Below are positions 33,421 to 44,214 of a DNA stretch of 64,000 nt, piece after piece. Origin of the DNA: Ectobius pallidus (Eukaryota; Arthropoda; Insecta; Blattodea; Ectobiidae). The translations under genes and the position numbers were made by a program. The notes below the pieces were generated by a model. That model did not search any database, was not told where the DNA came from, and saw only the letters and a list, made by a program, of their open reading frames with translations. Within the stretch, counting starts at the first letter, position 1. Every line of letters starts with the position of its first letter. The stretch is taken from contig CAXKWD010000003.1 in the NCBI GenBank assembly GCA_964059195.1, positions 19,760,606 through 19,824,605 of the forward strand. The letters are read 5' to 3'.

Positions 33421-33940
33421 CTAATTACCTACACAATCAAGAGGAAACTATTCTTATAAATTCTAGTTTTTCTTGATTTTTTAACTGTCTCCCATCAGCA
33501 TTTCTGAAGTGTAACTTCATTCAAAATATATTGTTTAGCTTATCTATTGTATTAATGACTATACTGGCACTCTTTGCCAGAAAAACAATTGTCTATTATA
33601 TTACACTCAAAGTTGAATATATATTTCCATTTATATTTTAGTTAATTACCTTAAATTACAAGCTTGTAGCATAAACAATCTATAAATCCATCTCGATACC
33701 TCTTTGAACCATTAACATGCGAATTGTTCTCTTTCCTGCACATATATCTTTATTTCAGTGTCAAAGTAACTTTTGATATCGACTTTCAAAATTGATCCCA
33801 AATATTAATTTATGAATTCTTCTAATTTCTACCCAACTATCTCCAACTTTTTGTCGTGTCCATTCTTCAAGTTAAGGAAACTTCCTAAATTATGTAAATA
33901 CTTGGTTTATCAGGCCTATTTATTTGTACCAGGGAACATA

Positions 33941-36007
33941 TTAATACCAATTCGAAATCATTACATACCTGGTGAAGATTCTTCCATAATACACACATAA
34001 TTCCACGACAAAAAACAACAAGCTAAGAGCCAAACCCATTAAACAAAAGTATATAGGCGACTGAAGATGTGTTAATGACATCGGAACGTATTCTTCTTCC
34101 AAAAAATTATATTTTGCATCGAACTTCTTCAATTGGAGATCAAATCTGTATTCAAAAACTTTCCCGGACATGCCCCCTTCAACCATTCCAGTCATGAATT
34201 TCTTTAGTTTGTCATTCAAAAGGTCGTGTGAAAAGAAGTACACACCCACATGTCTATGAAAAATAGACTCGCTGAACTGGTGCAGATGTTTCAGATAATA
34301 GTTGCAGTTCTTTTTATAGTGCATGTCCCAAAAAACACGAAAAAACTCATACTGTACCCTCGTAGAAAATACAGCAGTCCTGGGTACTAACAGTGCAGAA
34401 ATGAAAGCGTCCGTAGTATCAGGGAGATAGAAAGAACGATTTCTAGTATGAGATCCGTATTCGTCAATGAACTTTTCAAAAACCTCTGCGTTGTAAAAAG
34501 ACAAATTGAAATTACCCAGTTCTTCGAATTTGTTAACCTGATGTAGAAATCCAGGTTCGAATAGGTATGTGGTAACGTAAGCTTGGAAAACAGTATTTAC
34601 ACCAATGGAAAATATGACCCAGCTTGCAAACAAAATACTTAGAAGTGTTGTTCGAGGCAATTTGTTGACCCCGACGCCTAACATCACAGCCCAAAAGTCG
34701 GCCAAACAGTGCATGGTACCATTGTATTCCCCATGGTCCTTGCTGAGAGTAAATGAGGACAGTAGCTTAAACCCTAGGCCTGCAACAAGGATTGACACAA
34801 ATATCATGGCCCACGCCGATGTGGTGAAAACCCTGGACATACTCTTCCATCGAGGGTATTTTTCCGCTAACGGCACAAAGAATGTATATTCTTCTGTGTA
34901 AAAATATATTGCTTTTTCAAACCTGTGGTAGGCAAACATGGCCTTTGTGTCAAACATCACAATTCTTCTTGTTGCCAACTCTCTCTCATTCAAAGTAGAA
35001 GGCGTATACAAACTCATCATTCCCATATAACGGCTAAGATTTTCTTCAAAATCGGCGATTAGAGGACGTTCCCACGGTAGTTCATCGGTGTGAAATCCAA
35101 CGTCAGAAGCGTCGTAGGATAGAAAACAATCTGACAAATCTATAGATAGATCAATACCCTTCTTTATAACGCCGGCACTATTCTTTCTTATAAATGTTGC
35201 AATTTGTGGTCTTTTATGTACGTACCGACAAGTGTATAGAATATGCATTTTCTGAAATCGTCCACATATACCTGAAGGTTGCTGATAAGGACTCCATGAA
35301 TATGCTTTAACTACTTCCTTGTCACGATAGAGTGCAATGACATGTTGTCTACCATAAAATTCTAGCATGAATTTAATCGTAGATTCCAAGATATCCCTAG
35401 ATACAGGATTTCCCGTAAACAGAAGAATGTGTAGTGCTTTTAAGTTGGTATATCCAAATTCCGTCAGTGCGTCCAACTGCCAGATTATAATCTCTTTTAT
35501 GTGCGAGTGTATCTCATTTGCAGCCTTCTTATTTATGTTTAAGACCAGAATGTAGGCGTCGTAGTTGGCGTATTGTAAAAGATTAAATTTAAACGGTACT
35601 GGTGTCATCAAAATCAGCCATCTATTTAGATAATGCAATTTCTCAATTAGTTTACTCAAGTCGTCGTCTCTTTTAACTGTAAATTTGTAGACAAATTGAT
35701 TGTCTTCATACATCTTTGTTGTCCAGTTTGTAATAGTTTGGAGTACTAAAACAACATTCTGTTGCCATTTATCAGAACATTCGAACGGATCGTCAAACGA
35801 AAGGTCACGAAGAGGTGCCATATCGCCATATACAGACCTTAAATTGTTGTTAGAATAAATTTTAATGGGAGATTCGAAGATGAGAACGGTTTTCCCTGCA
35901 GGGATTAGTTGTCTCATGATTTCTGAAGTGCAGTCACTTACCAAGTTGTCGCTCGTCTCAAGTGGAATATGCCCCATGGCTCTTGCTCCTACCACCCATA
36001 CCAATAA
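33941..36007 (-). CDS. IR-C: divergent ionotropic receptor, exon 2 (688 codons)
   Basis: Intact receptor exon with the family layout: S1 with WSPYQQPSGICGRFQKMH and TEEYTFFVPLAEKYPRW, TM1 (WAMIFVSILVAGLGFKLLSS), pore loop LADFWAVMLGVGVNK (Phe in place of the usual Ser), TM2 with an N for T change (GVNTVFQAYVTTYL), S2, and TM3. The acceptor at 36008-36010 fixes the start. The only in-frame start-like codon near the boundary is TTG, so exon 1 at 37567-37599 is needed. A polyadenylation signal AATAAA (minus strand, 33919-33924) lies 17 nt after the stop. One codon longer than A, B, D and F. It shares a long nearly identical tract with IR-A around the KRPQIATFIRKNSAGVIK segment. Confidence 0.92.
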   Translation of the reverse strand, partial: LLVWVVGARAMGHIPLETSDNLVSDCTSEIMRQLIPAGKTVLIFESPIKIYSNNNLRSVYGDMAPLRDLSFDDPFECSDKWQQNVVLVLQTITNWTTKMYEDNQFVYKFTVKRDDDLSKLIEKLHYLNRWLILMTPVPFKFNLLQYANYDAYILVLNINKKAANEIHSHIKEIIIWQLDALTEFGYTNLKALHILLFTGNPVSRDILESTIKFMLEFYGRQHVIALYRDKEVVKAYSWSPYQQPSGICGRFQKMHILYTCRYVHKRPQIATFIRKNSAGVIKKGIDLSIDLSDCFLSYDASDVGFHTDELPWERPLIADFEENLSRYMGMMSLYTPSTLNERELATRRIVMFDTKAMFAYHRFEKAIYFYTEEYTFFVPLAEKYPRWKSMSRVFTTSAWAMIFVSILVAGLGFKLLSSFTLSKDHGEYNGTMHCLADFWAVMLGVGVNKLPRTTLLSILFASWVIFSIGVNTVFQAYVTTYLFEPGFLHQVNKFEELGNFNLSFYNAEVFEKFIDEYGSHTRNRSFYLPDTTDAFISALLVPRTAVFSTRVQYEFFRVFWDMHYKKNCNYYLKHLHQFSESIFHRHVGVYFFSHDLLNDKLKKFMTGMVEGGMSGKVFEYRFDLQLKKFDAKYNFLEEEYVPMSLTHLQSPIYFCLMGLALSLLFFVVELCVYYGRIFTRYVMISNWY

Positions 36008-37566
36008 CTGAAAACGAAGGCAAAAATAGTAACTATTTTATAATTATATATTTTTTATCACTTGAGTATTTGTTATTCCACACATGAAATATATAATACT
36101 ATAAAAATAAAATGATATCAGGTAAGCATGGTGTAACAAAGTTTCAGAAAGGTTTTGTTTAATCAGTGATTATTGCAATTATGGTATGCAGAAAATAAGT
36201 TGTTTTTGCAATCGATCTCCGAGTAATGTTTCAGATCGATTCATTAAGCAGGACTTATGGAAGATAAACGATGATCCACTGGAGGTGATATAGCTGAGGA
36301 CGATTCAATGATAGTGTTTTTATAAAGCTTTCAGAAATTTTGATTTTACAAATGTGTCAAGATGTAAGGCAATGCAGATTTGGTTTTAGGTATTGAGGTT
36401 ATCAAACCAGCAAAACGAAATGCCCTGAAGATGGCGGATATACGACGGAAGACCTTGACACATATTAAAATAAAATATTGAGTTGCTGGTTTGAAGTCTA
36501 CTTTTATTATATTGATCGAGCTGAGCGGTCTATAACATGGGATTTAAAGCTAGTTATTTTTTGTTTTATGTATTTCTATTTAATGTGTATCTATATAATA
36601 ATAGGAAGTGTTTGTCTTTGTGTCTGTCTGTCTGTCTGTCAGTACGTCTGTCTGTCTGTACTCTAATGCCCAGCGAAATCTACTGAACACAGAGATCTGA
36701 AATTTTAAACGTAGATAGATGCAGCATTTTGAAGCAGGATTTTTAATGTTCACTTTCGTTCGCGAGATATGAGCGAAAAAGGGCAGAAAACATGCATTTT
36801 TTTTCTTCTTTCGAAGCATTAGTTTTCAGTTACACATTTCAATCGTGAAATCTATATAATGAGAGGAAGTGTGGCTTTGCCTATTTTTGTCAGGCCTACC
36901 TTGGAAATAAAAGCATCGCGATCGCTTGAATTTTGTGAACTTTCCATGAGCAGTTAATTTGTTTATAATGTCAATGCACGCAGACATCTGAAATTTTCAA
37001 CCTAGATGGAAGATTAATAATGAATGTAGGCCTAAATCTGCAACCATTGATCGATTTGGACGAAACTCACTATGCAGGGATTTTCTAAGCCAGGGAACTT
37101 GAATCTGATGTTTTTTTTTCCCACGCGGCGCTTTATAATCGTGAAATAAACCCCAAAGACGGATATTTAGCTGTTTCATTATAATTACTATTCGGTTAGT
37201 TTATGAATAAATCGCGCATAGGCCTAAGTGTATTTTAATACCTCTGCATGTAGCCTACATATATATTTCTTTCGTCAACATAAAAACTTCAATCATACAA
37301 AAATATTAACACGTACATGTGATATAGTTTGCAACATATTTTTCACCATTCCTTTTGGATATGTGTCCTTTTTCAAATGATCAAACAATTCATGAAACTA
37401 TTTTTTTAAGTAAGTGCAAGTCCGGAAAATAAATGCTCCCCATAAGGAGTAGCTTAATAACAAAACACCCTGAATTGTGCGAATGAGAAGAGAGTTTGTA
37501 ACTAGTTAGCTTGAGTTCAAGTCCCTATTAAACTTTTGTACAATAAATAAGCAAATTAAAATTTAC
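36008..37566 (-). other. IR-C intron 1 with repeats
   Basis: The 1,559-bp inferred intron holds a degenerate SINE tail near the acceptor (36040-36115), a family-A fragment (36130-36270), and the flank block shared with 24085-25457. It also holds two repeats beginning tctatataat...aggaagtg (36592 and 36852) that resemble Helitron 5' ends, the first followed by a tgtc microsatellite (36615-36660). No gene. Confidence 0.5.
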
Positions 37567-37599
37567 CTTAAATACGGTGGTAGTCTTCGTATTTGCCAT
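37567..37599 (-). CDS. IR-C: exon 1 (MANTKTTTVFK)
   Basis: The minus-strand ATG at 37599 gives 11 codons ending AAG instead of CAG, then gtaaat, so the last residue is Lys rather than Gln. Phase 0 joins to LLVWVVGARAMG. The 5' flank to about 37960 is conserved with the other units. Confidence 0.77.
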
Positions 37600-37975
37600 G
37601 CCTTAAGCTAGTTATATGTCTTGTCTGTGTGAAATAGCAAATACAATGATGTATACTGCCGTTGTTTCTTATTTACAACACATAATAGAGCTTCAGTATT
37701 GACCTAAAATAATTAGTTTAAATGCTGTGGTAGTGTTATTTACCTGGAAATATTATAATGTGCTGCAAAGTGTCTACCAAAAATATAGTCGCGGCTGGAA
37801 ACAATTAAGAAAATTATATTCATTGTGAAATCGTATCACAAGCGTTCTACATTGAGTTAGCAACTGTTTCCTTTTCTCATTCTAAAACATAACAATCGCT
37901 TTAATATAGGCTAATAAATATTACGTTAACGTTCTATATGTTTTAATTATTTAACCAATATGCCAAGCAATAAAT
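37600..37975 (-). promoter_or_regulatory. Conserved 5' flank of IR-C
   Basis: Homologous to 9948-10330 and 28619-28990, with the cacacagacaagaca block upstream of the ATG. It is followed outward by family-A copies. Confidence 0.45.
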
Positions 37976-37984
37976 GTTATACTA

Positions 37985-38637
37985 ATGCCAGAATGCTTTT
38001 GTTTAATCAGTGATAATTGCATATATGAAGTGCAGAATACAAGTTATTTTTGTAATCGATTTCTGAGTTATCCTCCAGATTGATTCATTAAGTAGGGTTT
38101 ACAGAAGAAAAAGGTCCAGTTTGATAAGCATTGGCTATGTGAAGAAATATGTGGGTAGTGTTATTTGTCAAAGCTAACTGTATTACAATTTCCAAAGCCG
38201 TATATGAACACTTTAAAACAATATGTTGTCATGATAACTGATTTGCATTTGATATATTCTTTAAAATATACTAACATAAAATAGGCGCTAAATTGGGCAT
38301 TACTGCGGTACCGGTCAACCGATTTGGTCCCATTATCAATAGGTTTCTTCCCATGGAAGTTATAAATGCGTATAGTATGTTTCATGAAAATTGGATAAAG
38401 CGTATTTGAGTCATCGCGCCTTAGTCACTAGTCACTAAATTGATCATTACTCCGGTATCGGTCAACCGATTTGGTCCAAAATCAATGGGCTTCTTTTCAT
38501 GGACATTATAAATGCATGTACCAAGTTTTATAAAAATCCGATAAAGCACATTTGAGTTATCGCGCGTACAGACACACGGACAGACGGACTATTATTTCCC
38601 GTCAACCACACAATCTCATAAAGTACCTATCTAGCAC
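37985..38637 (+). mobile_element. Two overlapping family-A elements upstream of IR-C
   Basis: The first copy (37985-38425) runs from agaatgcttttgttt to the cgcgcc after ttgagtcatc. A second right-hand part (38440-38637) repeats the accgatttggtccaa...tctagcact section, so the right arm is duplicated in tandem. Confidence 0.6.
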
Positions 38638-38808
38638 TTAATAAATGAGTGACAAATTATTTTGTGTACGATTTTGTTTTACATTCAAATTTTTTTAATA
38701 CTTCTACATAAATTATAAAAAATGTTACAGTATCCTATAAGAATATCGGTAGTAAGTTATAAGAAGCGTATGAGTATAACATTAAAAATCTGTTGTGAAA
38801 GTCACATA

Positions 38809-39588
38809 ACTTCCTCTACCCAAATAAAACTTAGGAGTATTCACATATCCTTGTACAGAAACGCAAGACACAATTTAACGCTAATTATACGATTAATACC
38901 TGATAACCTCTTCTTTGAAAATGATGCGACTAATAAAAGTGCAGACTATATAGCAAACAAAAACAAGTGACTGCAGACATTTATTGAAACTTCCGTCGTT
39001 AAGAATAATTTCCGAACTTTATCGAATATTTCCCTCCAATATGTCTTTCTCACTTCATTATTATATAGAATAACAGGCCGTGAAAAAGTGTGTATTCAAT
39101 TGTTAACCACACAACACAAACTTTTTACAAAGAGTGGGTGAACAGTAGGTGGCTTGTAACTTCCTTCAGAGAATTTTTTCGAAAAAAAGTTTCAAATAAA
39201 AGTTTTAGCTCTCACTATAAGCTACACTTGTGCAAAATTTAAAGAAAATCGTTAGAGCCGTTTTCGAGAAAATCGCAAAAAACGAAAATTTCTTCATGTA
39301 AAGTCCCATTAAAAATAAGAGAAAATAGTCGCCAATCTTATCCTCACATCTTCAGAAGGTACCTGACCCAAATACGAAATTTTGTTTTCATACGATTTTC
39401 CGTTTTGGAGCTAGAGTGTTCACAGACAGGCAGACAGACAGACAGACACACAGACATTTTTCAAAAATAGTATTTTTGGATTCAGGGGGCCTTGAAACGT
39501 GTATATATGCTAAAAACTCAACTTCGAATTTTGGGGTCGAAAACAATACTTCCTCTACCTATATACCTATGGTACGGGCAGAGGAAGT
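38809..39588. mobile_element. Element with ACTTCCTCT inverted repeats and right-end hairpin
   Basis: ACTTCCTCTACCC at 38809 faces GGGCAGAGGAAGT ending at 39588. A third copy, ACTTCCTCTACC at 39548, makes the right end a hairpin. The interior includes cgttttcgagaaaatcgc and a cagacaga microsatellite (39421-39455). No protein. The design parallels 30803-31505. Confidence 0.5.
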
Positions 39589-39805
39589 AAACAATTGTCA
39601 CGACATTTTCCACGAAATTTCTACCATATTTTAAGCTTTAAATCTGCTACAAATTATATGTTTTTTCTCGATTATTTTAATATAAACACAAAGAAACCTG
39701 TCCCTGGTCATATTAATGAAAGGCAATATGCGCATGAATCGTGGTAAAAGCCAGTACATGACATATAGTAGCTGAAGGAATAAACCCAATGTAATCCTGT
39801 TATTA

Positions 39806-39812
39806 TTATTAA

Positions 39813-39848
<36 letters not shown>

Positions 39849-39850
39849 TA
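39806..39850. repeat. (ATT)n microsatellite
   Basis: A run of ATT triplets flanking the LINE relic at 39864. Confidence 0.9.
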
Positions 39851-39863
39851 GCAGTTTATATTA

Positions 39864-40345
39864 TTATGCTAAATTCAATGCTATGGAGTAAATATATTTT
39901 ACATAGAACTAAAAAAATTAATATATATCAGTCATTATTCCTATGGCGCCTATGGCGCTGAAACTTGGACCATAAGTAGGCAACAAGCAAACAAATTAAT
40001 GGTTTTAGAAGTGGATTTTTGGAGGCGTTCAGCAAGAAAATCCAGGAGAGAAAAAATTCGGAATAATAGAATAAGGGAAGTAATGCAAGTTGAATATTTT
40101 GGAAACTGTAGAAGAAAGACGCTTGAAATGGTATGGATATGTACTCAGAATGACAGAGGATAGAATACCCAAGAAAATTTTGGATTGGAAAGTAGAAGGA
40201 AAAAGAAGAAGAGGGAAGCCCAAAGAGTGTTGGATGGATCGGGTGAAAAGGATTAAGTGAAGAAGATGCTATAGACAGGGACTTATAGAGGCGAATGATT
40301 GTTATGGGATGAAGAAAAATCATTGCATTGTGGAATATTCCTTAG
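39864..40345 (+). mobile_element. LINE relic (RTE-like RT C-terminal region)
   Basis: The plus strand, across frame changes, reads MLNSMLWSKY, then GAETWTISRQQANKLMVLEV and DFWRRSARKSRREKIRNNRI, then a DRIPKKILDWKVEG / GRGKPKECW-like end. It belongs to the same family as 7740-8540 and 21395-22210. A triplet microsatellite tail follows. Confidence 0.65.
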
Positions 40346-40353
40346 TAAAAAAA

Positions 40354-40392
<39 letters not shown>

Positions 40393-40410
40393 GTTATTAT
40401 TATTATTATT
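40354..40410. repeat. (ATT)n microsatellite, LINE tail
   Basis: A triplet repeat directly after the LINE relic. Confidence 0.9.
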
Positions 40411-40746
40411 GTACAAGGAAGTGTGCTGACTGCTGTGAGAGGCTAACAATGCCTTGAGCCACTTAACACTGATAAGATCCTTAACAAAAGGATGAAACGG
40501 GGCGTTGCCTGCATCGTCAACTCTACTATGAAGGCCTACAGTAATGTTGTCAGTCAGGTACTCTCCTGTTAAACAGTTTCCTGATCCAGGAACACGCGAA
40601 CTCGTGCACCAACTCCCCACAAAATTCTCTCCATCAACCATTTTATCAGGAAAACCTTTCAGCATACAGAGCTTAAACCTGCAATACAAATGTTTATCCA
40701 GTAATTGTATATCCCTCTCTAAAACATTTTGAAAATTACCTACCAA
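40411..40746 (-). CDS. Unrecognised open frame of about 112 codons
   Basis: The minus strand from 40746 is open through MVGNFQNVLERDIQ, FVGSWCTSSRVPGSG and NAPFHPFVKDLISVKWLKAL, then runs into the triplet microsatellite, where it ends at 40342. Composition is more protein-like (Cys, Trp, Gly, charged residues) than other noncoding frames here. I know no family for it. A SINE starts right beside its 5' end. It could be a fragment of a host exon, of a retrotransposon ORF, or chance. Confidence 0.25.
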
Positions 40747-40880
40747 AGCCGATATGGTACCGTCTTGGACTCGCGTTCCGGAGGTCCCAGGTTCAAATCC
40801 CGTGGCCGGCCAATTTCACATGGAATTTTTCATGATTTCCCCAGTCGTAAAAGCAAATGCCGAATTAAATATTTACATAC
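40745..40880 (+). mobile_element. tRNA-derived SINE
   Basis: A tRNA-like head with a box-A-like gccgatatggtaccgt, then actcgcgttccggaggtcc, then the box B ggttcaaatcc at about 40792-40802. A body that includes catggaatttttcatgattt follows. No tRNA fold with intact anticodon arm could be confirmed. Confidence 0.55.
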
Positions 40881-41639
40881 CATGAATCATCCTCACCATT
40901 TCATCTTGTACCAAATCCATTTAAATTAATATCAGTTGAAATTTACACCATAAAATGCAGCAATAATAGAAACAATTGACAATCAATAGTTCCATGGCCT
41001 ACCCTAATGTACAGACACAGATCCCGTACTCCTTATATGGCCTCGCCTCGCAGCTAACAGGAGTATAAACACTGCTGAAATAAAAAAGAAAGTTGCATGT
41101 CATGATATCATCATTTTTCACTGCACATGGATCTTAATAAATTAAATTATTTCCAGTAAAAGATTTACTACAGAACACAGAACTTTCCAGAAGAAAAAGA
41201 GAGAAACCCTACAAAGGAAAGCTGCGCCAATAACTAGGAAACCCCTCAGCGGACAGCCTACCAATTAATCTAGACGACAATGTATATATTTTCATTTTTC
41301 AGTAGAAGAAGAAAACAATGTAACATCGGTAAAACTCAATGAACATTGGGAATTCTATCCCAAAGTTGAATTAATTTTATTAATGCTTTTACTTGACATT
41401 GTACAGATCGTTATGTACAATATGCAGGGAATCTTTCCAAATAACCCAGGACATATCTTGTAGAAGTGCAATAGACAGTTTGAGTCATTTATAGATGTTC
41501 AGTGTAAGGATGTAGGCTAATAGTACCGCGTGCACCGAATAACAAACCAAGGATTTGCCATTTTTTACGCGATATTTGTGCTCCAGCACAGTGAAAAAGG
41601 GTTCATAATGCCTCTTCATGAGTTGCCATGAGAATTAAT
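40881..41639. other. Spacer with nothing recognised
   Basis: No open frame, terminal repeat or family match is seen. There is an acagatcgttatgtacaat near-palindrome at about 41403. It is probably old repeat DNA. Confidence 0.4.
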
Positions 41640-41886
41640 TTGGATTTGATAATTCTTTCTACTATATTACCACAAAATAGGCACTGAATTAGGCATTACT
41701 CTGATACCGTTTAACCGATTTGGTCCAATATCAATAGGCTTCTTCCCATGGACGTTATAAATTCGTATACCAAGTTTCATGAAAATATGATAAAGCGTAT
41801 TCGAGTTATCGTTAAGGACAGACAGACAGACGTACTGACAATATCATAAAGATCACAATATCATAAAGAACCATTTTGACACTTAA
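41640..41886 (+). mobile_element. Family-A element, right half
   Basis: From tgagaattaatttggattt to ccattttgacact, followed immediately by the catcat tail of the inverted LINE at 41887. Confidence 0.6.
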
Positions 41887-43100
41887 TCATCATCATCATC
41901 ATCCTGACACGTAGTAGTCCTGTAAGAACTGTTACGTCTACAAAAAATTTTCCGTCCATCTTTTTGGAGGGCGACCAAGTGATCTCTTCCCATGTGGTTG
42001 GTAGTTCAAGATTGCTCTGGGGATCCTGTCTCTGGCCATCCGTCTTACATGCCGCAGCCAGTCCTCCTGATATTTCTGGATGTAGTCTAGAATTGGATCC
42101 ATGTGGAGTTCCTGTAGTATATCTTCATTTTTGATGTGATCATATTTGGTGTGGCCCGCTGTCCTACGCATGAACCTCATCTCACTGGCTGTAATTCTAC
42201 TCCTGTCACATTGTCTTAGAGTCCACGCTTCACTGCCATAGCAGAGGACAGGTCTTGCAAGGGTTTTATATAAACGGAGTCGAGTGTGTCTCTGGACTAG
42301 GGAAGGTTTCATAACTTTATTTATTATACCCAGTGATTTATTAAATTTGGTAATTTTCCCGGTTATGTCCATGTCCGAGTAAAATGATAATTTGTAGCCT
42401 AAATAATTGAAATCATTAACTCGTTCTAAAATTCTATTGTTGATACATATTTTGCTTTGTACTGGGTCTTTGCCACAGAAGGCCATGATTTTTGTTTTAT
42501 GAGGTGATAATTCCATATTAAAGGTATTTGCAATTAATGACAAGTTATGTGTTGATCTCTGTAAGTCATCTTCCGTGGTAGCGAAAAGTACTAAATCATC
42601 AGCGAAAATCAGAGTGTCCAAACTTAAATTCCTGTTTATATATATGTGGCCATGTCTTGTTCGTCTGAACTCACGGATAATGGCATTCATATATATGTTG
42701 AACAATAAAGGAGAAAGTCCGCAGCCTTGCCTTACTCCTGAATTTATAGAGCACCAGTCAGATAGTTTGTTTTCTATCTGGACTGCAATCATAGTTTCTC
42801 TGTACAGATTATATATATTTTGGATAACTTGTTGTGGTATATTGTCTGCTACTAATATACTAAATAGTTTGCTGCGATTTATTTTATCGAAAGCTTTAAC
42901 GAAATCTACAAATGCCATATGTGTTTCTACATTGTACTCTCTATGCTTTTCGATCAAAAGTTTCAAGGTGAAGTACCCATCACAGCATGATCTACCTCTC
43001 CGAAATCCATTTTGCTCTTCTCCCAAAATTGTCTCATAGTGTCTGTATAATTTCTTTTTTATGATGGTTGTATAGATTTTGTAGCCAGAATTTAACAGGC

Positions 43101-43102
<2 letters not shown>
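41887..43102 (-). mobile_element. 5'-truncated RTE-like LINE with (ATG)n 3' tail
   Basis: The minus strand carries the RT ORF (see 41938-43102), a 35-bp 3' UTR and a tail of ATG/GAT triplets (41887-41902), as expected for an RTE-type non-LTR retrotransposon. The 5' end stops at the TAA microsatellite at 43104. The endonuclease domain is missing. Confidence 0.8.
41938..43102 (-). CDS. LINE reverse transcriptase, C-terminal ~388 codons
   Basis: This is reverse transcriptase of a non-LTR retrotransposon. In order it shows SLLNSGYKIYTTIIKKKLY, EEQNGFRRGRSCCDGYFTL, FVDFVKAFDKI, the GVRQGCGLSPLLFNIYMN motif, the catalytic FADDLVLF, then the YGSEAWTL...EMRFMRRTAGH and GRPPKRW tail region. The coding frame runs without a stop back from the first ATG-like codon at 43026 to about 43102, where the element is truncated. 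The frame is uninterrupted over 1.1 kb, which suggests a fairly young insertion. It has no start, endonuclease domain or ORF1, so it is not autonomous. The tail region resembles RTE elements more than Jockey or CR1. Stop TAG at 41938. Confidence 0.88.

Positions 43103-43103
<1 letters not shown>

Positions 43104-43150
<47 letters not shown>
43104..43150. repeat. (TAA)n microsatellite
   Basis: A pure triplet run between the truncated LINE and a family-A element. Confidence 0.95.
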
Positions 43151-43170
43151 CAGCTAAACTGATATAACAA

Positions 43171-43670
43171 AGTGTCAGAATGCTTTTGTTTAATCAGTGA
43201 TAAATGCAACTATTATATGCACAAAATAAGTTATTTTGTAAATCGATTTCCGAGTTAAGCTTCAGATCGATTAATTAAGCAGGGCTTATGGAAGAACAAA
43301 GGTCCAGTTTTATAAGCGTATGGAAGTAATATGTGGGTAGTGTTATTTGTCAAAGCTAACTGTAATGCAATTACCAAAGCCGTATATAAACACTGCAAAA
43401 CAATATGTTGTCATGAGAACTGATTTGCATTTGATAAATTCTGTACAATATATTACCATAAAATAGGCGCTAAATTGAGCATAACTCCGGTACAGGTCAA
43501 CCGATTTGGTCCAATATCAATAGGCTTCTTCCCATGGATGTTATAAATTCGTATACCAAGTTTCATGAAAATCCGTTAAAGAGTATTAGAGTTATCGTGC
43601 GTACAGACACTCGGACAGATAGACGGACAGACATTTTCTAGTCTCCCAAATAAAGTACCTTTCTGGCACT
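43171..43670 (+). mobile_element. Family-A element, full-length reference copy
   Basis: 500 bp from agtgtcagaatgc to ttctggcact, with short inverted ends and no internal deletions compared with the other copies. Internal landmarks in order: tttaatcagtgat, aatcgatttccgagtta, agcagggcttatggaagaac, gtgggtagtgttatttgtca, gagaactgatttgcatt, ataaaataggcgc, ccgatttggtccaatatcaa, ccaagtttcatgaaaatccg, and a gacagac run. Confidence 0.7.
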
Positions 43671-44195
43671 TAATAATCTGTAAATGCATTCATTCAAGGC
43701 ACAATTATTTATCCCTATAGACGTTCCGAAATACGAATAAAGCTGACATTTTGCTTAAGTTGTAACATTAAATTCCTTGTGTGAAAATAGAACTTTGCAG
43801 CCTTCAGCTTTACATTATGCGAAACATTCTGCCATTAATATAAATATCGATTGTCCAGTTCAAAAGTTTGATAACTCAATATGTTGTATAGATATATTAT
43901 ATCTATATATATCTATATATCCAATGAATGACCCTTTCACATTTCCTTCTAGTTCAATGTTCGTCTGAAAGCAATAAAAGCTAGAAAAACTGGTATAAAA
44001 ATTATCGTACACAAAGAATTGTCCGGTTCTTTATTGCTACTTTTCGAAATTCCTCAGCGTTGAACGGGAACAAAGTAACTTATTCTTTCGGAATATCGAC
44101 TCATTTCAAATGGTCGTGGTATACAATCAGAACTCTGTTCCATTTCAAATGGTTTCATGTCCATTTTAAGTTAGAGTTCGAATCGGGTAAACATA
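43671..44195. other. Spacer with nothing recognised
   Basis: No gene. A tatatctatata tract lies near 43895-43920. The 63-codon frame starting at 43777 shows no family features and looks like chance. Confidence 0.4.
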
Positions 44196-44214
44196 AGTAA
44201 CAAATAGCTAGAAT

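Larger units (their letters stand above)
15391..33570. repeat. Tandem segmental duplication, copy 2 (IR-B unit), expanded by insertions
   Basis: It is collinear with 1959-15390 but enlarged by a MITE (22699-22994), a rearranged block (about 23843-28030), a hAT MITE (29979-30225), an asymmetric-repeat element (30803-31505) and a hAT (32386-33420). The right boundary is approximate, judged from the actggc/actggt junction near 33565. Confidence 0.8.

Noticed and set aside
41938..43102. Autonomous LINE
   Set aside because: The frame is open but lacks endonuclease, start and 5' end. It is cut at a microsatellite.
43777..43968. 63-codon frame in the spacer
   Set aside because: No family features, crosses an AT repeat, not conserved elsewhere.
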